Below are positions 24,840 to 32,603 of a stretch of DNA of 48,496 nucleotides, piece after piece. Both the position numbers and the translations under genes were made by a program. This stretch comes from DATELY01 sp035276085. GTDB taxonomy: Bacteria > Pseudomonadota > Gammaproteobacteria > Steroidobacterales > Steroidobacteraceae. The stretch spans positions 1 to 48,496 of the forward strand of contig DATELY010000157.1 in assembly GCA_035276085.1 (NCBI GenBank), given 5' to 3'. The first letter of the stretch is position 1. Each line of letters begins with the position of its first letter. The notes beneath the pieces are model-generated. The model was not told the DNA's origin, ran no database searches, and saw only the letters and a program-made list of their open reading frames with translations.

Positions 24840-25495
24840 AGCTGCTCGCGCTGGACACCGCAACGGAGCGCTGCTCGGTTGCGCTGTGGATCGACGGTGC
24901 GGTCGTCGTGCGCGACACCGTGATTCCACGCGGTCATGCCGAACTGATCTTGCCGATGGTCGATGCAGTGCTCAGCGAATGCTCGCTGAGCCTGCGCGAT
25001 CTCGACGCATTGGCCTACGGCCGCGGCCCCGGCGCATTCACCGGCGTGCGCATCGCGATCGGCGTCGTGCAGGGGCTCGCCTATGGCGCCAACCGACCGG
25101 TGGTCGGCATCTCCAATCTGGCCGCGGTCGCGCAACCTCACGCGGACTCGGGGACCGTGCTGGTGTGCATGGATGCGCGGATGAACGAGGTCTACTGGTG
25201 CGCATACCACCAACCAGGTGAGGGCGTGATGCAGCCGATCATCGAAGAACGCCTGTCCCGTCCCGATGCCATCGACTTCGGCCAGGAACGCCTCGCCGCG
25301 GTCGCGGGCACTGCATTGGCCGCATACCCGGAATTGGCGACCCGTTATGCTGGCGTAGCGCAGTATCCGCAGGCGCTGCCGCACGCTCGCGACATCGCGA
25401 CCCTGGCCGTGCCCGAAGTACGGGCTGGACGTGTCCATCGTGCACAAGATGCAATGCCGGTCTACTTGCGCGATCAAGTTGTTGCAGTTCGATGA
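24836..25495 (+). CDS. tsaB: tRNA t6A37 biosynthesis protein TsaB
   Basis: 219 residues. TsaB is the non-catalytic ASKHA-fold partner of TsaD and TsaE in transferring threonylcarbamoyl to A37 of ANN-decoding tRNAs. The N-terminal MKLLALDTATERCSVAL, HAELILPMVDAVL and the family signature YGRGPGAFTGVRI are all present, followed by QGLAYG and DARMNEVYW. The length is normal. It overlaps the helicase gene by 4 bases, as in many gammaproteobacteria where yoaA and tsaB are adjacent. Confidence 0.96.
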   Translation: MKLLALDTATERCSVALWIDGAVVVRDTVIPRGHAELILPMVDAVLSECSLSLRDLDALAYGRGPGAFTGVRIAIGVVQGLAYGANRPVVGISNLAAVAQPHADSGTVLVCMDARMNEVYWCAYHQPGEGVMQPIIEERLSRPDAIDFGQERLAAVAGTALAAYPELATRYAGVAQYPQALPHARDIATLAVPEVRAGRVHRAQDAMPVYLRDQVVAVR

Positions 25496-25539
25496 CGGCA
25501 TGCCGACGCGCTGCTTCATCGGATTGTAATAATCCGTTG

Positions 25540-25557
25540 TTGTAATCGTCCCGACAT
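25540..25557 (+). promoter_or_regulatory. Weak candidate Pho box upstream of phoB
   Basis: TTGTAAT-CGTC-CCGACAT has the 7-4-7 layout with 11 of 14 half-site positions matching the CTGTMAY pattern. It ends only 20 bases before the phoB ATG, too close for a standard activated promoter with a leader, so autoregulation is possible but doubtful. An inverted repeat CGGATT-gtaat-AATCCG lies just upstream (25520-25536). Confidence 0.3.
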
Positions 25558-25577
25558 CATTGGCAACCTGCGATCCA

Positions 25578-26273
25578 ATGTCCGGTAAACAGATCCTGAT
25601 CGTCGAAGACGAGCGCCCCATCCGGGAAATGATTGCATTTGGATTGCGCCGTCACGGTTTTGAAGTGCGGGAGGCCGTCGATGTCACGTCGGCTCGCGCC
25701 AGCATCGCCGACCGTCGTCCCGATCTCGTGTTGGTGGACTGGATGTTGCCGGACATGAGCGGGCTCGAGCTCACGCGCGCACTGAAGCGCGACAAGGATA
25801 CGCAGGAGCTGCCGATCATCCTGCTCACGGCGCGTGCCGAGGAACAGGACAAGGTGCTGGGACTCGACGGCGGCGCCGATGACTACGTGACGAAGCCGTT
25901 CTCGCCACGCGAGTTGCTCGCCCGCATCAATGCAGTATTACGACGCACGCCCAGCGGCAGTAACGACGAGATCATAGAAGCAGAAGGTCTCATGCTCGAT
26001 GCCGCCAGCCATCGCGTCACCGTTGGCGATCGCACGGTCCAGCTGGGCCCCACCGAATACCGGTTGCTGTCCTTCTTCATGACTCATCCTGAGCGCGTGT
26101 ATAGCCGTGCTCAATTGCTCGATCGCGTGTGGGGCGGGAATGTCTACGTCGAAGAGCGCACCGTCGACGTTCACATTCGGCGCTTGCGCAAAGCGCTGGA
26201 GACTTTCGAGTACGACCGTTTCATTCAAACCGTCCGGGGCTCGGGCTATCGCTTCTCGACGCGCGCCGACTAG
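25578..26273 (+). CDS. phoB: Phosphate regulon response regulator PhoB
   Basis: 231 residues from ATG (MSGKQILIVEDERPIREM). An OmpR/PhoB-type regulator that binds Pho boxes when phosphorylated by PhoR. The receiver domain (1-125) has the acidic pocket ED in IVEDE, phospho-acceptor Asp54 (LVLVDWMLP), LLTAR and the Lys of YVTKPFSP. The winged helix (130-231) has LGPTEYRLLSFFMTHPERV, then RTVDVHIRRLRKAL and a closing RGSGYRF. A TTG six codons upstream is the alternative start. The stop codon TAG lies within the left arm of an inverted-repeat element. The next gene, phoR, is 128 bases downstream. Confidence 0.95.
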   Translation: MSGKQILIVEDERPIREMIAFGLRRHGFEVREAVDVTSARASIADRRPDLVLVDWMLPDMSGLELTRALKRDKDTQELPIILLTARAEEQDKVLGLDGGADDYVTKPFSPRELLARINAVLRRTPSGSNDEIIEAEGLMLDAASHRVTVGDRTVQLGPTEYRLLSFFMTHPERVYSRAQLLDRVWGGNVYVEERTVDVHIRRLRKALETFEYDRFIQTVRGSGYRFSTRAD

Positions 26274-26334
26274 GAGCCTCTCGGACTTAGGTGATCGCCA
26301 CAGTAGATCAATCCTAAGCCCGACAGGCTGCTAG
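26270..26334. repeat. 65-bp inverted-repeat element overlapping the phoB stop
   Basis: The arms are CTAGGAGCCTCTCGGACTTAGG (written here in two parts: CTAGGAGCCTC then TCGGACTTAGG) at 26270-26291 and its inverted copy at 26313-26334, with 19 of 22 positions pairing. The 21-base centre carries an inner TGATC/GATCA pair. One arm occurs again at 15720-15741, so this is a dispersed element. It separates phoB from phoR and could fold as a hairpin in their mRNA. Confidence 0.7.
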
Positions 26335-26401
26335 GCTTGCTGGCGGCGCTGATAGATCGCATGCTGCGCGCCGCCTCCCGGGCGCCAAACGACGCACCAA
26401 C

Positions 26402-27769
26402 ATGGCCAAGGACTCTCCCCGCCACGAATTGTTTTCACCCATCGTGTGGCAGGCGCTGTGGCGCTTGGCCGTCGTGGTGTCGGTGGCGGTTCTCATCGGC
26501 GCGATCGCGAACAGGATTGCATTGGCGCTTGCCATCGGTCTTGGCGGCTATGCCCTGTTGCAAGCTTTCAACCTCTTGCGTCTGGAACGCTGGCTGCGGC
26601 GCAGACGTGTCGTGGCGCCGCCCGATATCTATGGTCCTTGGGGCGAGGTGGTCTCGATCGTCGCCCGTATTTATCGCCGCAAGCAGTATCACAAGGCGCG
26701 GGTTGTAGCGCTGCTGCGGGAGTTTCGCCGACTCACGAGCGCAATGCCGGACGGTGCCATTCTCCTGGGACCTGAAAACGAAATCCTCTGGTTCAATCGC
26801 ACCGCAGCCACCTGGTTGCAGCTGCGCCGCAAGCGCGATTTCGGGATGCGCATCGAGAATCTCATTCGGCATCCCGATTTTGGTGCGTATCTACAGCAGG
26901 AAGACGCTGCGGGCGGCGTCGTTATCCAGCAATCCGTCACGGGCGATCTGTGGCTGTCCTTGCATCTGGTGACGACGCCGCATGCGCAACGCCGCCTGCT
27001 GATCGTGCGCGACGTCAGTCGGCAGGTGCGCATGGAATCCATGCGTAAGGATTTCGTCGCCAACGCTTCACACGAATTGCGTTCGCCGTTGACGGTGATC
27101 AGCGGCTATCTGGATTCGTTGGCCGATGATCATTCGCTCGACCCGACCTGGAATGCGCCCATATTGGAGATGCGCCGGCAGACCGAACGCATGGGCGAGA
27201 TCCTCAAGGACCTGCTGGAGCTGTCGAAACTCGAGTCGCAGGTGCGACAGGATGCAGGCGAGCCCATCGACATCGCCGGTCTCATGGCGCTCAAGCGCAA
27301 GGAGGTGCTCGGCCTCGAACGGCGGCCCCGCACGTTCCAACTGAAGGTCGACAGCACCGATTGGCTGCGCGGCGCCGAAAGTGAGATTCACTCCGTCGTC
27401 GATAATCTCGTCACGAACGCCGTGAAGTACACACCGGCCGAGGGCTCGATCGAGTTGCGCTGGTGGACGGATGAAAAAGGCGGCTATCTGGCCGTGAGCG
27501 ATACGGGTGTTGGCATTGCGCCCGAACATATTCCGCGTCTCACCGAGCGCTTCTATCGCATCGACAGCGGGCGTGCACGCGACAAGGGTGGCTCGGGTCT
27601 CGGCCTTGCGATCGTGAAGCATGCACTGCAAAGGCATGAAGCCACCCTCGAGGTCGACAGCAAGGAAGGCGAGGGCAGCACCTTTACGTGTCATTTCCCT
27701 CGTGCACGCATCATCCCGCGTCCGCAACTGACCGCGGTCGGCGATCACAATCGCAAAGCAGCTGACTAG
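26402..27769 (+). CDS. phoR: Phosphate regulon sensor histidine kinase PhoR
   Basis: 455 residues. Two N-terminal membrane helices (about 18-35 and 38-56) with almost no periplasmic loop, typical of PhoR, which senses the state of the Pst transporter through PhoU rather than an external ligand. Then a basic linker, a PAS domain (about 108-205), HisKA with phospho-accepting His224 (NASHELRSPL), and the HATPase domain with N-box (DNLVTNAVKYT), G1 (VSDTGVGI) and G2 (GGSGLGLAIVKH). The start ATG gives the standard N-terminus. It is the cognate kinase of the adjacent phoB. Confidence 0.95.
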   Translation: MAKDSPRHELFSPIVWQALWRLAVVVSVAVLIGAIANRIALALAIGLGGYALLQAFNLLRLERWLRRRRVVAPPDIYGPWGEVVSIVARIYRRKQYHKARVVALLREFRRLTSAMPDGAILLGPENEILWFNRTAATWLQLRRKRDFGMRIENLIRHPDFGAYLQQEDAAGGVVIQQSVTGDLWLSLHLVTTPHAQRRLLIVRDVSRQVRMESMRKDFVANASHELRSPLTVISGYLDSLADDHSLDPTWNAPILEMRRQTERMGEILKDLLELSKLESQVRQDAGEPIDIAGLMALKRKEVLGLERRPRTFQLKVDSTDWLRGAESEIHSVVDNLVTNAVKYTPAEGSIELRWWTDEKGGYLAVSDTGVGIAPEHIPRLTERFYRIDSGRARDKGGSGLGLAIVKHALQRHEATLEVDSKEGEGSTFTCHFPRARIIPRPQLTAVGDHNRKAAD

Positions 27770-27807
27770 GCCTGTAACAGCTGATTTGAAGATCGTGGTA
27801 TTGCGCT

Positions 27808-27875
27808 TGCTAGCTTGCTGGTCGGCTGGCCAGAAGCCTGACAGAACTTCTGGCCAGCAAGCCAGCGAGCCAGCC
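27808..27875. repeat. Variable-arm hairpin built of octamers with a GGCCAGA core, after phoR
   Basis: The left side runs GCTTGCTA, GCTTGCTG, GTCGGCTG, GCCAGAAG. The 29-base arm 27808-27836 pairs with 27847-27875 in 23 of 29 positions around the 10-base loop CCTGACAGAA. It lies 38 bases after the phoR stop and could end that transcript, although no T-tract follows. Confidence 0.75.
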
Positions 27876-27962
27876 GTCCCTGTGCTATCCACGAGGCACG
27901 CTGTCACAGCCCCTCATTCATCTGTTTGTCATCTTCGCGCCGCAGTCATCGAGCGGCCACCA

Positions 27963-27996
27963 CTGCAACCTTTCTGTAACAACCCCTCCGTATAAC
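27963..27996 (+). promoter_or_regulatory. Pho box and -10 element of the porin gene
   Basis: CTGCAAC-CTTT-CTGTAAC (27963-27980) has two near-identical 7-base half-sites and the 4-base spacer of a PhoB site. It is followed after 10 bases by TATAAC (27991-27996), the spacing seen at PhoB-activated promoters where the box replaces the -35. A weaker box-like sequence (CATTCAT-CTGT-TTGTCAT) lies upstream at 27915-27932. Confidence 0.7.
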
Positions 27997-28093
27997 GTGC
28001 GTCCGACGACTGGCTTGCGGCGAAGCAACGCGCTTTCGCCGCCACATCCTGCTTTCGTAGTTACACACCAACCCGAATAAGGGGAGAGGTATC

Positions 28094-29518
28094 GTGAAGA
28101 ACATGCTGGTTGCGACCGCCGTGGCGGCCGCCTTGTCCTATTTGCCCGCAGCGAGCCAAGCCCAGGGCGCATCCGAGCTCGGTCAGATCCGCGAGCAGCT
28201 GCAGTCCCTCATGCAGCGCGTCGACAAGCTCGAACAAGAAAATTCTTCGCTGAAGGAGGAAAACGAAAACCTCAAGTCGCAGACGGATTATTTGAAATCC
28301 GAGACGAAGGGCATTCGCAAAGACGTTGCCACCGTGAGTGCCGATTCCGGCAAGGTGAAGGGCGCGGATTGGGCCGGTAAGGTCGCCATCACTGGCGATA
28401 TTCGCTATCGCTATGAAGGGATCAGTGACGAGACCCTCAATGCTTCGGGTGTGCAGAATACCGCCGACCGTTACCGCGATCGCGTTCGCGCGCGCGTGAA
28501 CGTGACGGCCAAGGCGACGGACACGATCACTGCCGGTTTCGGTCTCGCGACCAGCGAAGGCACTGCAGACTCGACCGTGGGCGGCGATCCGCGTTCGAGC
28601 AACCAGACGCTGTCCAACAGCTTTTCCCGCAAGGCGATCTATCTCGACACGGCTTACGTCGATTGGAAGTTCGCCAGCTGGGGCGATCTGATCGCGGGCA
28701 AGATGAAACAGCCGTTCTTCAAACCGGGCCAGAGCTTCTTCTGGGACAACGACATCAACCCGGAAGGCCTCGCGTTCACTCTCAACCAGGGTATCTGGTT
28801 CGGCAGCGCTTACTACTATTGGCTCAACGAAATCAGCGGCAACGAATCCACGATCACGTCGGACATCAATCTGATGGGCGCACAGGCTGGCGTGAAGCTG
28901 CCGATCGGCAGCTCGAACCTCGTGCTCGCTGCGCATTATTACGATCTGCGTGGCGGCCAGGGCCGCAGCCCGTTCTGGCAGGCGGTTCCGGGCACCACCA
29001 CTGCGGTCGCAGGTGGCTTGGCCAATGGCAACACGACCACGAACGTCACCTTTGGCTCTGGCGCGACGGCCGTAACGCGCGCCGTGCTCGTGAACGACTA
29101 CGACGTCACCGAGATCAGCGCCGAGTTCAACACGATGCTGGGCGCTTATCCGTTCCAGGCGTGGGCACTGGGTGCCAAGAACAGCGATCCCGATGACCTC
29201 GATACGGCGTGGGCGGCGGGTGTGCTGTTCGGCAAGGCCAGCAACTATCGCACGTGGGAATTCGGTGTGGCTTACGAGTCACTCGAGAAGGACGCGTTGT
29301 TCGGTCAGCTGATCGATTCGGACTTCGCTGGTGGCGTGACGGACGGCGAAGGTTGGATCTTCCGCGCCGGCTATGCGCCGGTGAAGAACTGGACGCTCAA
29401 CGCGACTTACTTCATGACCAAGCGCAATGTCGACGTGGGCACGACTCCGATCGCCGGCGTGCCGCAGACCGACATCGACTACGATCGTCTGCAAGTCGAT
29501 TTCAACGTGAAGTTCTGA
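28094..29518 (+). CDS. Putative outer-membrane porin with N-terminal coiled coil, probably phosphate-starvation induced
   Basis: 474 residues with a signal peptide (cleavage expected after ASQA, near residue 23). Residues 26-80 form a coiled coil (IREQLQSLMQRVDKLEQENS and on), likely a trimerisation or peptidoglycan-facing segment. The rest alternates aromatic-rich beta strands and ends in a C-terminal Phe (VDFNVKF), the outer-membrane insertion signal. It fits the putative-porin family. A strong Pho box and -10 upstream, and its place between phoR and phoU, suggest phosphate or anion uptake like OprP; the key Arg/Lys residues of OprP cannot be mapped by eye. GTG start with GGGGAGAGG ribosome-binding site. 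Confidence 0.87.
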   Translation: MKNMLVATAVAAALSYLPAASQAQGASELGQIREQLQSLMQRVDKLEQENSSLKEENENLKSQTDYLKSETKGIRKDVATVSADSGKVKGADWAGKVAITGDIRYRYEGISDETLNASGVQNTADRYRDRVRARVNVTAKATDTITAGFGLATSEGTADSTVGGDPRSSNQTLSNSFSRKAIYLDTAYVDWKFASWGDLIAGKMKQPFFKPGQSFFWDNDINPEGLAFTLNQGIWFGSAYYYWLNEISGNESTITSDINLMGAQAGVKLPIGSSNLVLAAHYYDLRGGQGRSPFWQAVPGTTTAVAGGLANGNTTTNVTFGSGATAVTRAVLVNDYDVTEISAEFNTMLGAYPFQAWALGAKNSDPDDLDTAWAAGVLFGKASNYRTWEFGVAYESLEKDALFGQLIDSDFAGGVTDGEGWIFRAGYAPVKNWTLNATYFMTKRNVDVGTTPIAGVPQTDIDYDRLQVDFNVKF

Positions 29519-29520
29519 TT

Positions 29521-29593
29521 GGCGTGATGGCGTGATGGCGTGAGGAGGAGCCCGAATCCTCCTTCCGCCATTACGCCGTCTGCCCATTCCGCC
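29521..29593. repeat. Octamer-built hairpin directly after the porin stop
   Basis: The left arm is GGCGTGAT, GGCGTGAT, GGCGTGAG, then GAGGAG; the right arm (29558-29593) is the degenerate complement CCTCCTT...CCGCCATTACGCC...CCATTCCGCC, around a short CCCGAAT loop. It starts 2 bases after the porin stop, so it probably marks the 3' end of that mRNA and shields phoU from the Pho-driven transcript. Confidence 0.65.
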
Positions 29594-29657
29594 TTACACT
29601 TTTCCCAAAGCCCGCCTACACTCCAGTCGACCTCACCGCGCCCGCGAGGGGCTGACC

Positions 29658-30404
29658 ATGGACAAATCGGATCTCTCTCATCACATCCATAGCCGCTACA
29701 ACGAGGAGTTGGAGCGGGTACGTACGGCCGTCCTGCAGATGGGCGGCTTGGTCGAGGAGCAACTGAAGCAGGCCGTGACCGCCCTGGTGCAAGGCGATTC
29801 GCGGTTGGGTGAGCAGGTTGCGCGTGGCGATCAGAAAGTGAACGCCATGGAAGTGTCGATCGACGATGACTGCAGCCGTATCTTGGCAACCCGTAGTCCG
29901 GCCGCCTCCGATCTGCGGTTGCTGGTGGCGATCATCAAGACCATCACCGACCTCGAACGGATCGGCGATGAAGCCGAGAAAATCGGCTATATCGGTTCGC
30001 GTCTGGCCGCCGTCGAGCGCCCGGCGGACCGTTATCGTGAGATCAAGCATCTCGGTCAGCTGGTTGCGGATATGGTGCATGGAGCGCTCGACGCCTTCGC
30101 GCGGTTGGATCCCGAGTCGGCCGTGGCGATCGCGAAGAAGGACAGCGTGATCGACGAAGAGTACGAAGCGATCCAGCGCCAGTGCATCACGTTCATGATG
30201 GAAGACCCACGGACCATTCGCCGCGCCCTCGACGTGCTTTGGGTCGCGCGCGCGTTGGAGCGCATCGGCGATCACGCCAAGAACGTGTGCGAATACGTGG
30301 TGTACATGGTCGTGGGCAAGGACATCCGCCACGTCGCACTCGACGATGTCGAGCGCCACTTACGCTCGCGCGCCGGACGCATGCAAGACCACGCCCAGGG
30401 CTGA
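29658..30404 (+). CDS. phoU: Phosphate signalling protein PhoU, copy 1
   Basis: 248 residues, all-helical with the duplicated PhoU three-helix bundle. PhoU connects the Pst transporter to PhoR and keeps the regulon off in high phosphate. The two internal metal-cluster motifs are visible: DLERIGDEAEKI in the first half and ALERIGDHAKNV in the second. ATG start with GAGGGG upstream. Unlike the usual layout, this copy is not attached to pstB but lies between the porin and dsbB; a second phoU follows pstB. Confidence 0.95.
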   Translation: MDKSDLSHHIHSRYNEELERVRTAVLQMGGLVEEQLKQAVTALVQGDSRLGEQVARGDQKVNAMEVSIDDDCSRILATRSPAASDLRLLVAIIKTITDLERIGDEAEKIGYIGSRLAAVERPADRYREIKHLGQLVADMVHGALDAFARLDPESAVAIAKKDSVIDEEYEAIQRQCITFMMEDPRTIRRALDVLWVARALERIGDHAKNVCEYVVYMVVGKDIRHVALDDVERHLRSRAGRMQDHAQG

Positions 30405-30410
30405 GCGCCT

Positions 30411-30920
30411 GTGGCTGTCGGGAACCTGGCCAGCGGGCGCGCTGGCAACTTCATTGGTGTCGCTGCCTGCCTGGCATTGCTCGGCTATGCGCTGTACGCG
30501 CAGTTCGTGTTGCATCTCGAGCCGTGCCCGCTGTGCATTTTCCAGCGCGTCGCCGTGCTGAGTGTCGGCGTCTTGTTCTTGCTCGCCGCGGTTCACAACC
30601 CGGGTCGAACGGGTGCGCGTGTTTACGGTGTGCTGATTGCCCTCGCTGCCTCGGCGGGCATTGGCGTGGCAGCCCGTCATGTCTGGATCCAGGCCCAGCC
30701 GCCGGGTTCGGTGGCAGCCTGCGGCGCCGGCCTCGACTACATGCTCGAGATCATGCCGGTGGTCGAGGTGGTGAAGAAGGTGCTCACCGGCTCAGGCGAG
30801 TGCGGCAAGGTCGACTGGACCTTGTTGGGGCTGTCCATGCCGTGGTGGGTGTTGTTCTCGCTCGTCGGCTTGGGCGTGTGGGGCGTGGTGGTGAACTTCA
30901 GGAGTCGCTCGCCTCGATAG
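30411..30920 (+). CDS. dsbB: Disulfide bond formation protein DsbB
   Basis: 169 residues with four membrane helices. DsbB reoxidises DsbA and passes electrons to ubiquinone. The first cysteine pair is Cys39-Cys42 (EPCPLCIFQR) at the first periplasmic loop and the second pair is Cys104 and Cys131 in the second periplasmic loop. GTG start 6 bases after the phoU stop, so it probably shares the phoU transcript. This association is by position; no functional link to phosphate is known. Confidence 0.93.
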   Translation: MAVGNLASGRAGNFIGVAACLALLGYALYAQFVLHLEPCPLCIFQRVAVLSVGVLFLLAAVHNPGRTGARVYGVLIALAASAGIGVAARHVWIQAQPPGSVAACGAGLDYMLEIMPVVEVVKKVLTGSGECGKVDWTLLGLSMPWWVLFSLVGLGVWGVVVNFRSRSPR

Positions 30921-30947
30921 CGTCCAGAAGCCAAGACCTGCAAGTTG

Positions 30948-31112
30948 CGTCCCTTCCCTTGCGAAGCGGGGGCCGCTCCTGCGCATCCATGCGCTCGCGG
31001 CATTCGTGCGTCCTGCACATCAGAAGGACAGGATGGGGGCCGCTCGTCGAGCGCATCGCTCTCTCAAACTCCCCCACCCCAACCCTCCCCCGCTGTCGCA
31101 GGGGAGGGGACG
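30948..31112. repeat. C/G-rich double-hairpin repeat between convergent dsbB and dapE, interrupted by another element
   Basis: The left arm CGTCCCTTCCCTTGCGAAG with a G-run (30948-30972) and the right arm starting CCCCCACCCCAACCCTCC (31071-31112) are the inverted halves also present at 37361-37482. Here the left half is split: an 11-mer GGGGGCCGCTC occurs at 30968-30978 and again at 31035-31045, enclosing 56 bases that include the 49-bp dispersed element. The position at a convergent junction suggests bidirectional termination. Confidence 0.7.
30971..31019 (-). repeat. 49-bp dispersed element, copy 1
   Basis: Read on the minus strand it begins TGTGCAGGACGCACGAATGC and ends GAGCGGCC. The first 24 bases are identical to 45387-45410 and the last 8 to 45428-45435, with equal total length. 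Its centre folds as a small hairpin GCGC-atggat-GCGC. Confidence 0.75.
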
Positions 31113-31144
31113 AGAACGCAGCCCGTGACCTGCGCGTTACATGG

Positions 31145-32281
31145 TTAATTCGTTTCCCGCAGCAGCAGCTCCAGGACGCGCTCATACATCTTCGAGAGGG
31201 TGTCGATATCGGCCACGCGCACGGCCTCGTTCACCTTGTGGATGGTGGCGTTGATCACGCCGAGCTCCACGACCTGGGCACCCGTGGGGGCGATGAAGCG
31301 ACCGTCGGAGGTGCCGCCGGTGGTCGAGAGATCGGCGGAGCGACTGGCAATTTCACGTACGGCGCGTTCAACCGCTTGTGACAGCTCGCCCGGCGCCGTG
31401 AAGAAGGGCAGGCCTGAGACGAACCATTCCAGCGTGTAGTTCACCTTGTGGCGGTCCAGGATTTCCGTGATGGTCTGCTGCAGCTTCTCGACGGTCTGCT
31501 CGGTCGAAAAGCGAATGTTGAAGCGCGCGCGCAACTCGCCTGGAACGACGTTCGGCGCGCCGGTGCCGGCGCTGATGTTCGAGATCTGGAACGTCGTCGG
31601 CTGGAAGAACTGATTGCCTTTGTCCCACACGCGACTGGCCAGTTCGGCCAAAGCCGGTGCTACCGCGTGTACGGGATTGTCAGCCAAGTGCGGATAGGCG
31701 ACGTGTCCCTGGATGCCATGCACGGTGAGCTTGCCCGAGAGCGAGCCGCGCCGGCCGATCTTGATGGTGTCGCCGAGCGCCTCGCTGCTGGTGGGCTCGC
31801 CGACGACGCACCAGTCGATCTTTTCCTTGCGCGCCTCGAGCACTTCCATCACGCGCCTCGTGCCATCGACCGAAGGCCCTTCTTCGTCGCTGGTCAGCAG
31901 GAACGCAATCGAGCCGCGATGCGCAGAGGAGCGGTCGATGAAACGCTCGGTCGCGGTGATCATTGCCGCGAGCCCGCTCTTCATGTCGGCCGCACCGCGC
32001 CCGTAGAGCACGCCCTCTTTCACGACGGGCTCGAAGGGGTCCGACTGCCACTCTTCGCGCGGGCCCGTTGGCACGACATCGGTATGTCCGGCAAAGCACA
32101 GGACGGGTGCACTGTCCCCATGCCGCGCCCAGATGTTCTCGACCGGCCCGAAGCGCAGCCGCTCGATGCGAAAGCCCAGCCGCTCGAGCCGCGCACAGAT
32201 GATGTCCATGCAGCCTTGGTCCTCCGGGCTGACGGAGGGGCGGCGAATCAGTTCCTGAGTCAGGGCCAAGGCGTCGGACAT
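31145..32281 (-). CDS. dapE: Succinyl-diaminopimelate desuccinylase DapE
   Basis: 378 residues. A di-zinc M20-family hydrolase that removes succinate from N-succinyl-LL-diaminopimelate in lysine and peptidoglycan synthesis. Metal-site motifs: FAGHTDVVPTG (His, Asp), GRGAADMKSG (bridging Asp) and SDEEGPS (catalytic Glu and ligand Glu), with the final His in the C-terminal NATIHKVNE block. The DapE-specific KIGRRGSLSGKLTVHG is present. The ATG at 32281 (MSDALALTQELIRR) gives the standard N-terminus. It is separated from dapD and dapC by the pst operon and is divergent from pstS. Confidence 0.96.
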   Translation of the reverse strand: MSDALALTQELIRRPSVSPEDQGCMDIICARLERLGFRIERLRFGPVENIWARHGDSAPVLCFAGHTDVVPTGPREEWQSDPFEPVVKEGVLYGRGAADMKSGLAAMITATERFIDRSSAHRGSIAFLLTSDEEGPSVDGTRRVMEVLEARKEKIDWCVVGEPTSSEALGDTIKIGRRGSLSGKLTVHGIQGHVAYPHLADNPVHAVAPALAELASRVWDKGNQFFQPTTFQISNISAGTGAPNVVPGELRARFNIRFSTEQTVEKLQQTITEILDRHKVNYTLEWFVSGLPFFTAPGELSQAVERAVREIASRSADLSTTGGTSDGRFIAPTGAQVVELGVINATIHKVNEAVRVADIDTLSKMYERVLELLLRETN

Positions 32282-32364
32282 GAGTCGAAGGCTCCGAAAG
32301 CGGGCTGCAGGCAAGTGGGGGCGGACTTATAGCGAACGCGTGCCGGGAGCATCAAGGGCGCGTC

Positions 32365-32382
32365 GAGTCACGGAACTGTCAC
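32365..32382 (+). promoter_or_regulatory. Candidate distal Pho box upstream of pstS
   Basis: GAGTCAC-GGAA-CTGTCAC, 12 of 14 half-site positions matching the consensus, with the correct 4-base spacer. It lies 52 bases upstream of a second box and between the divergent dapE and pstS genes. No convincing -10 follows, so it may be an auxiliary site. Confidence 0.45.
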
Positions 32383-32433
32383 ATCGAGGCCTTGGGCAGG
32401 TAAGGCGCTTGCGTGAAAAGACCGGTGCGCGCT

Positions 32434-32451
32434 GTGTAACACGATTGTCAT
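32434..32451 (+). promoter_or_regulatory. Proximal Pho box upstream of pstS
   Basis: GTGTAAC-ACGA-TTGTCAT has the 7-4-7 layout and 12 of 14 matching half-site positions. A weak -10 (CAGACT, 32462-32467) follows after 10 bases, which would start transcription near 32475 and give a leader of about 130 bases. Confidence 0.6.
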
Positions 32452-32494
32452 CGAAGGGTTCCAGACTCTCCGCCCACTCGAGCAATGGGCCTGC

Positions 32495-32560
32495 GGCTTG
32501 AGGCATGGGACCTGTGGTTCGAGTAGTGAACCCCAGGTCTCAGGTCCCAGGCCTCGAGCC
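32495..32560. repeat. Heptamer-built hairpin in the pstS leader
   Basis: Left heptamers GGCTTGA, GGCATGG, GACCTGT, GGTTC pair with the right arm 32528-32560 (GAACCCCAGGTC, CAGGTCCCAGG, CTCGAGCC) around the 7-base loop GAGTAGT; the right arm carries one extra unit. It lies between the Pho boxes and the pstS ribosome-binding site, 43 bases before the ATG. Confidence 0.7.
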
Positions 32561-32603
32561 AATCTCCTCTGAAGGCTTTACTCATCGTACCGAGGTTACC
32601 TCC

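Noticed and set aside
22989..24929. A 646-codon minus-strand frame opposite the helicase gene
   Set aside because: Antisense shadow with Arg/His/Gln-rich low-complexity translation; the helicase motifs are clear on the plus strand.
27981..27996. A further Pho half-site downstream of the porin box
   Set aside because: The next 7-mer (CCTCCGT) matches the half-site in only three positions.
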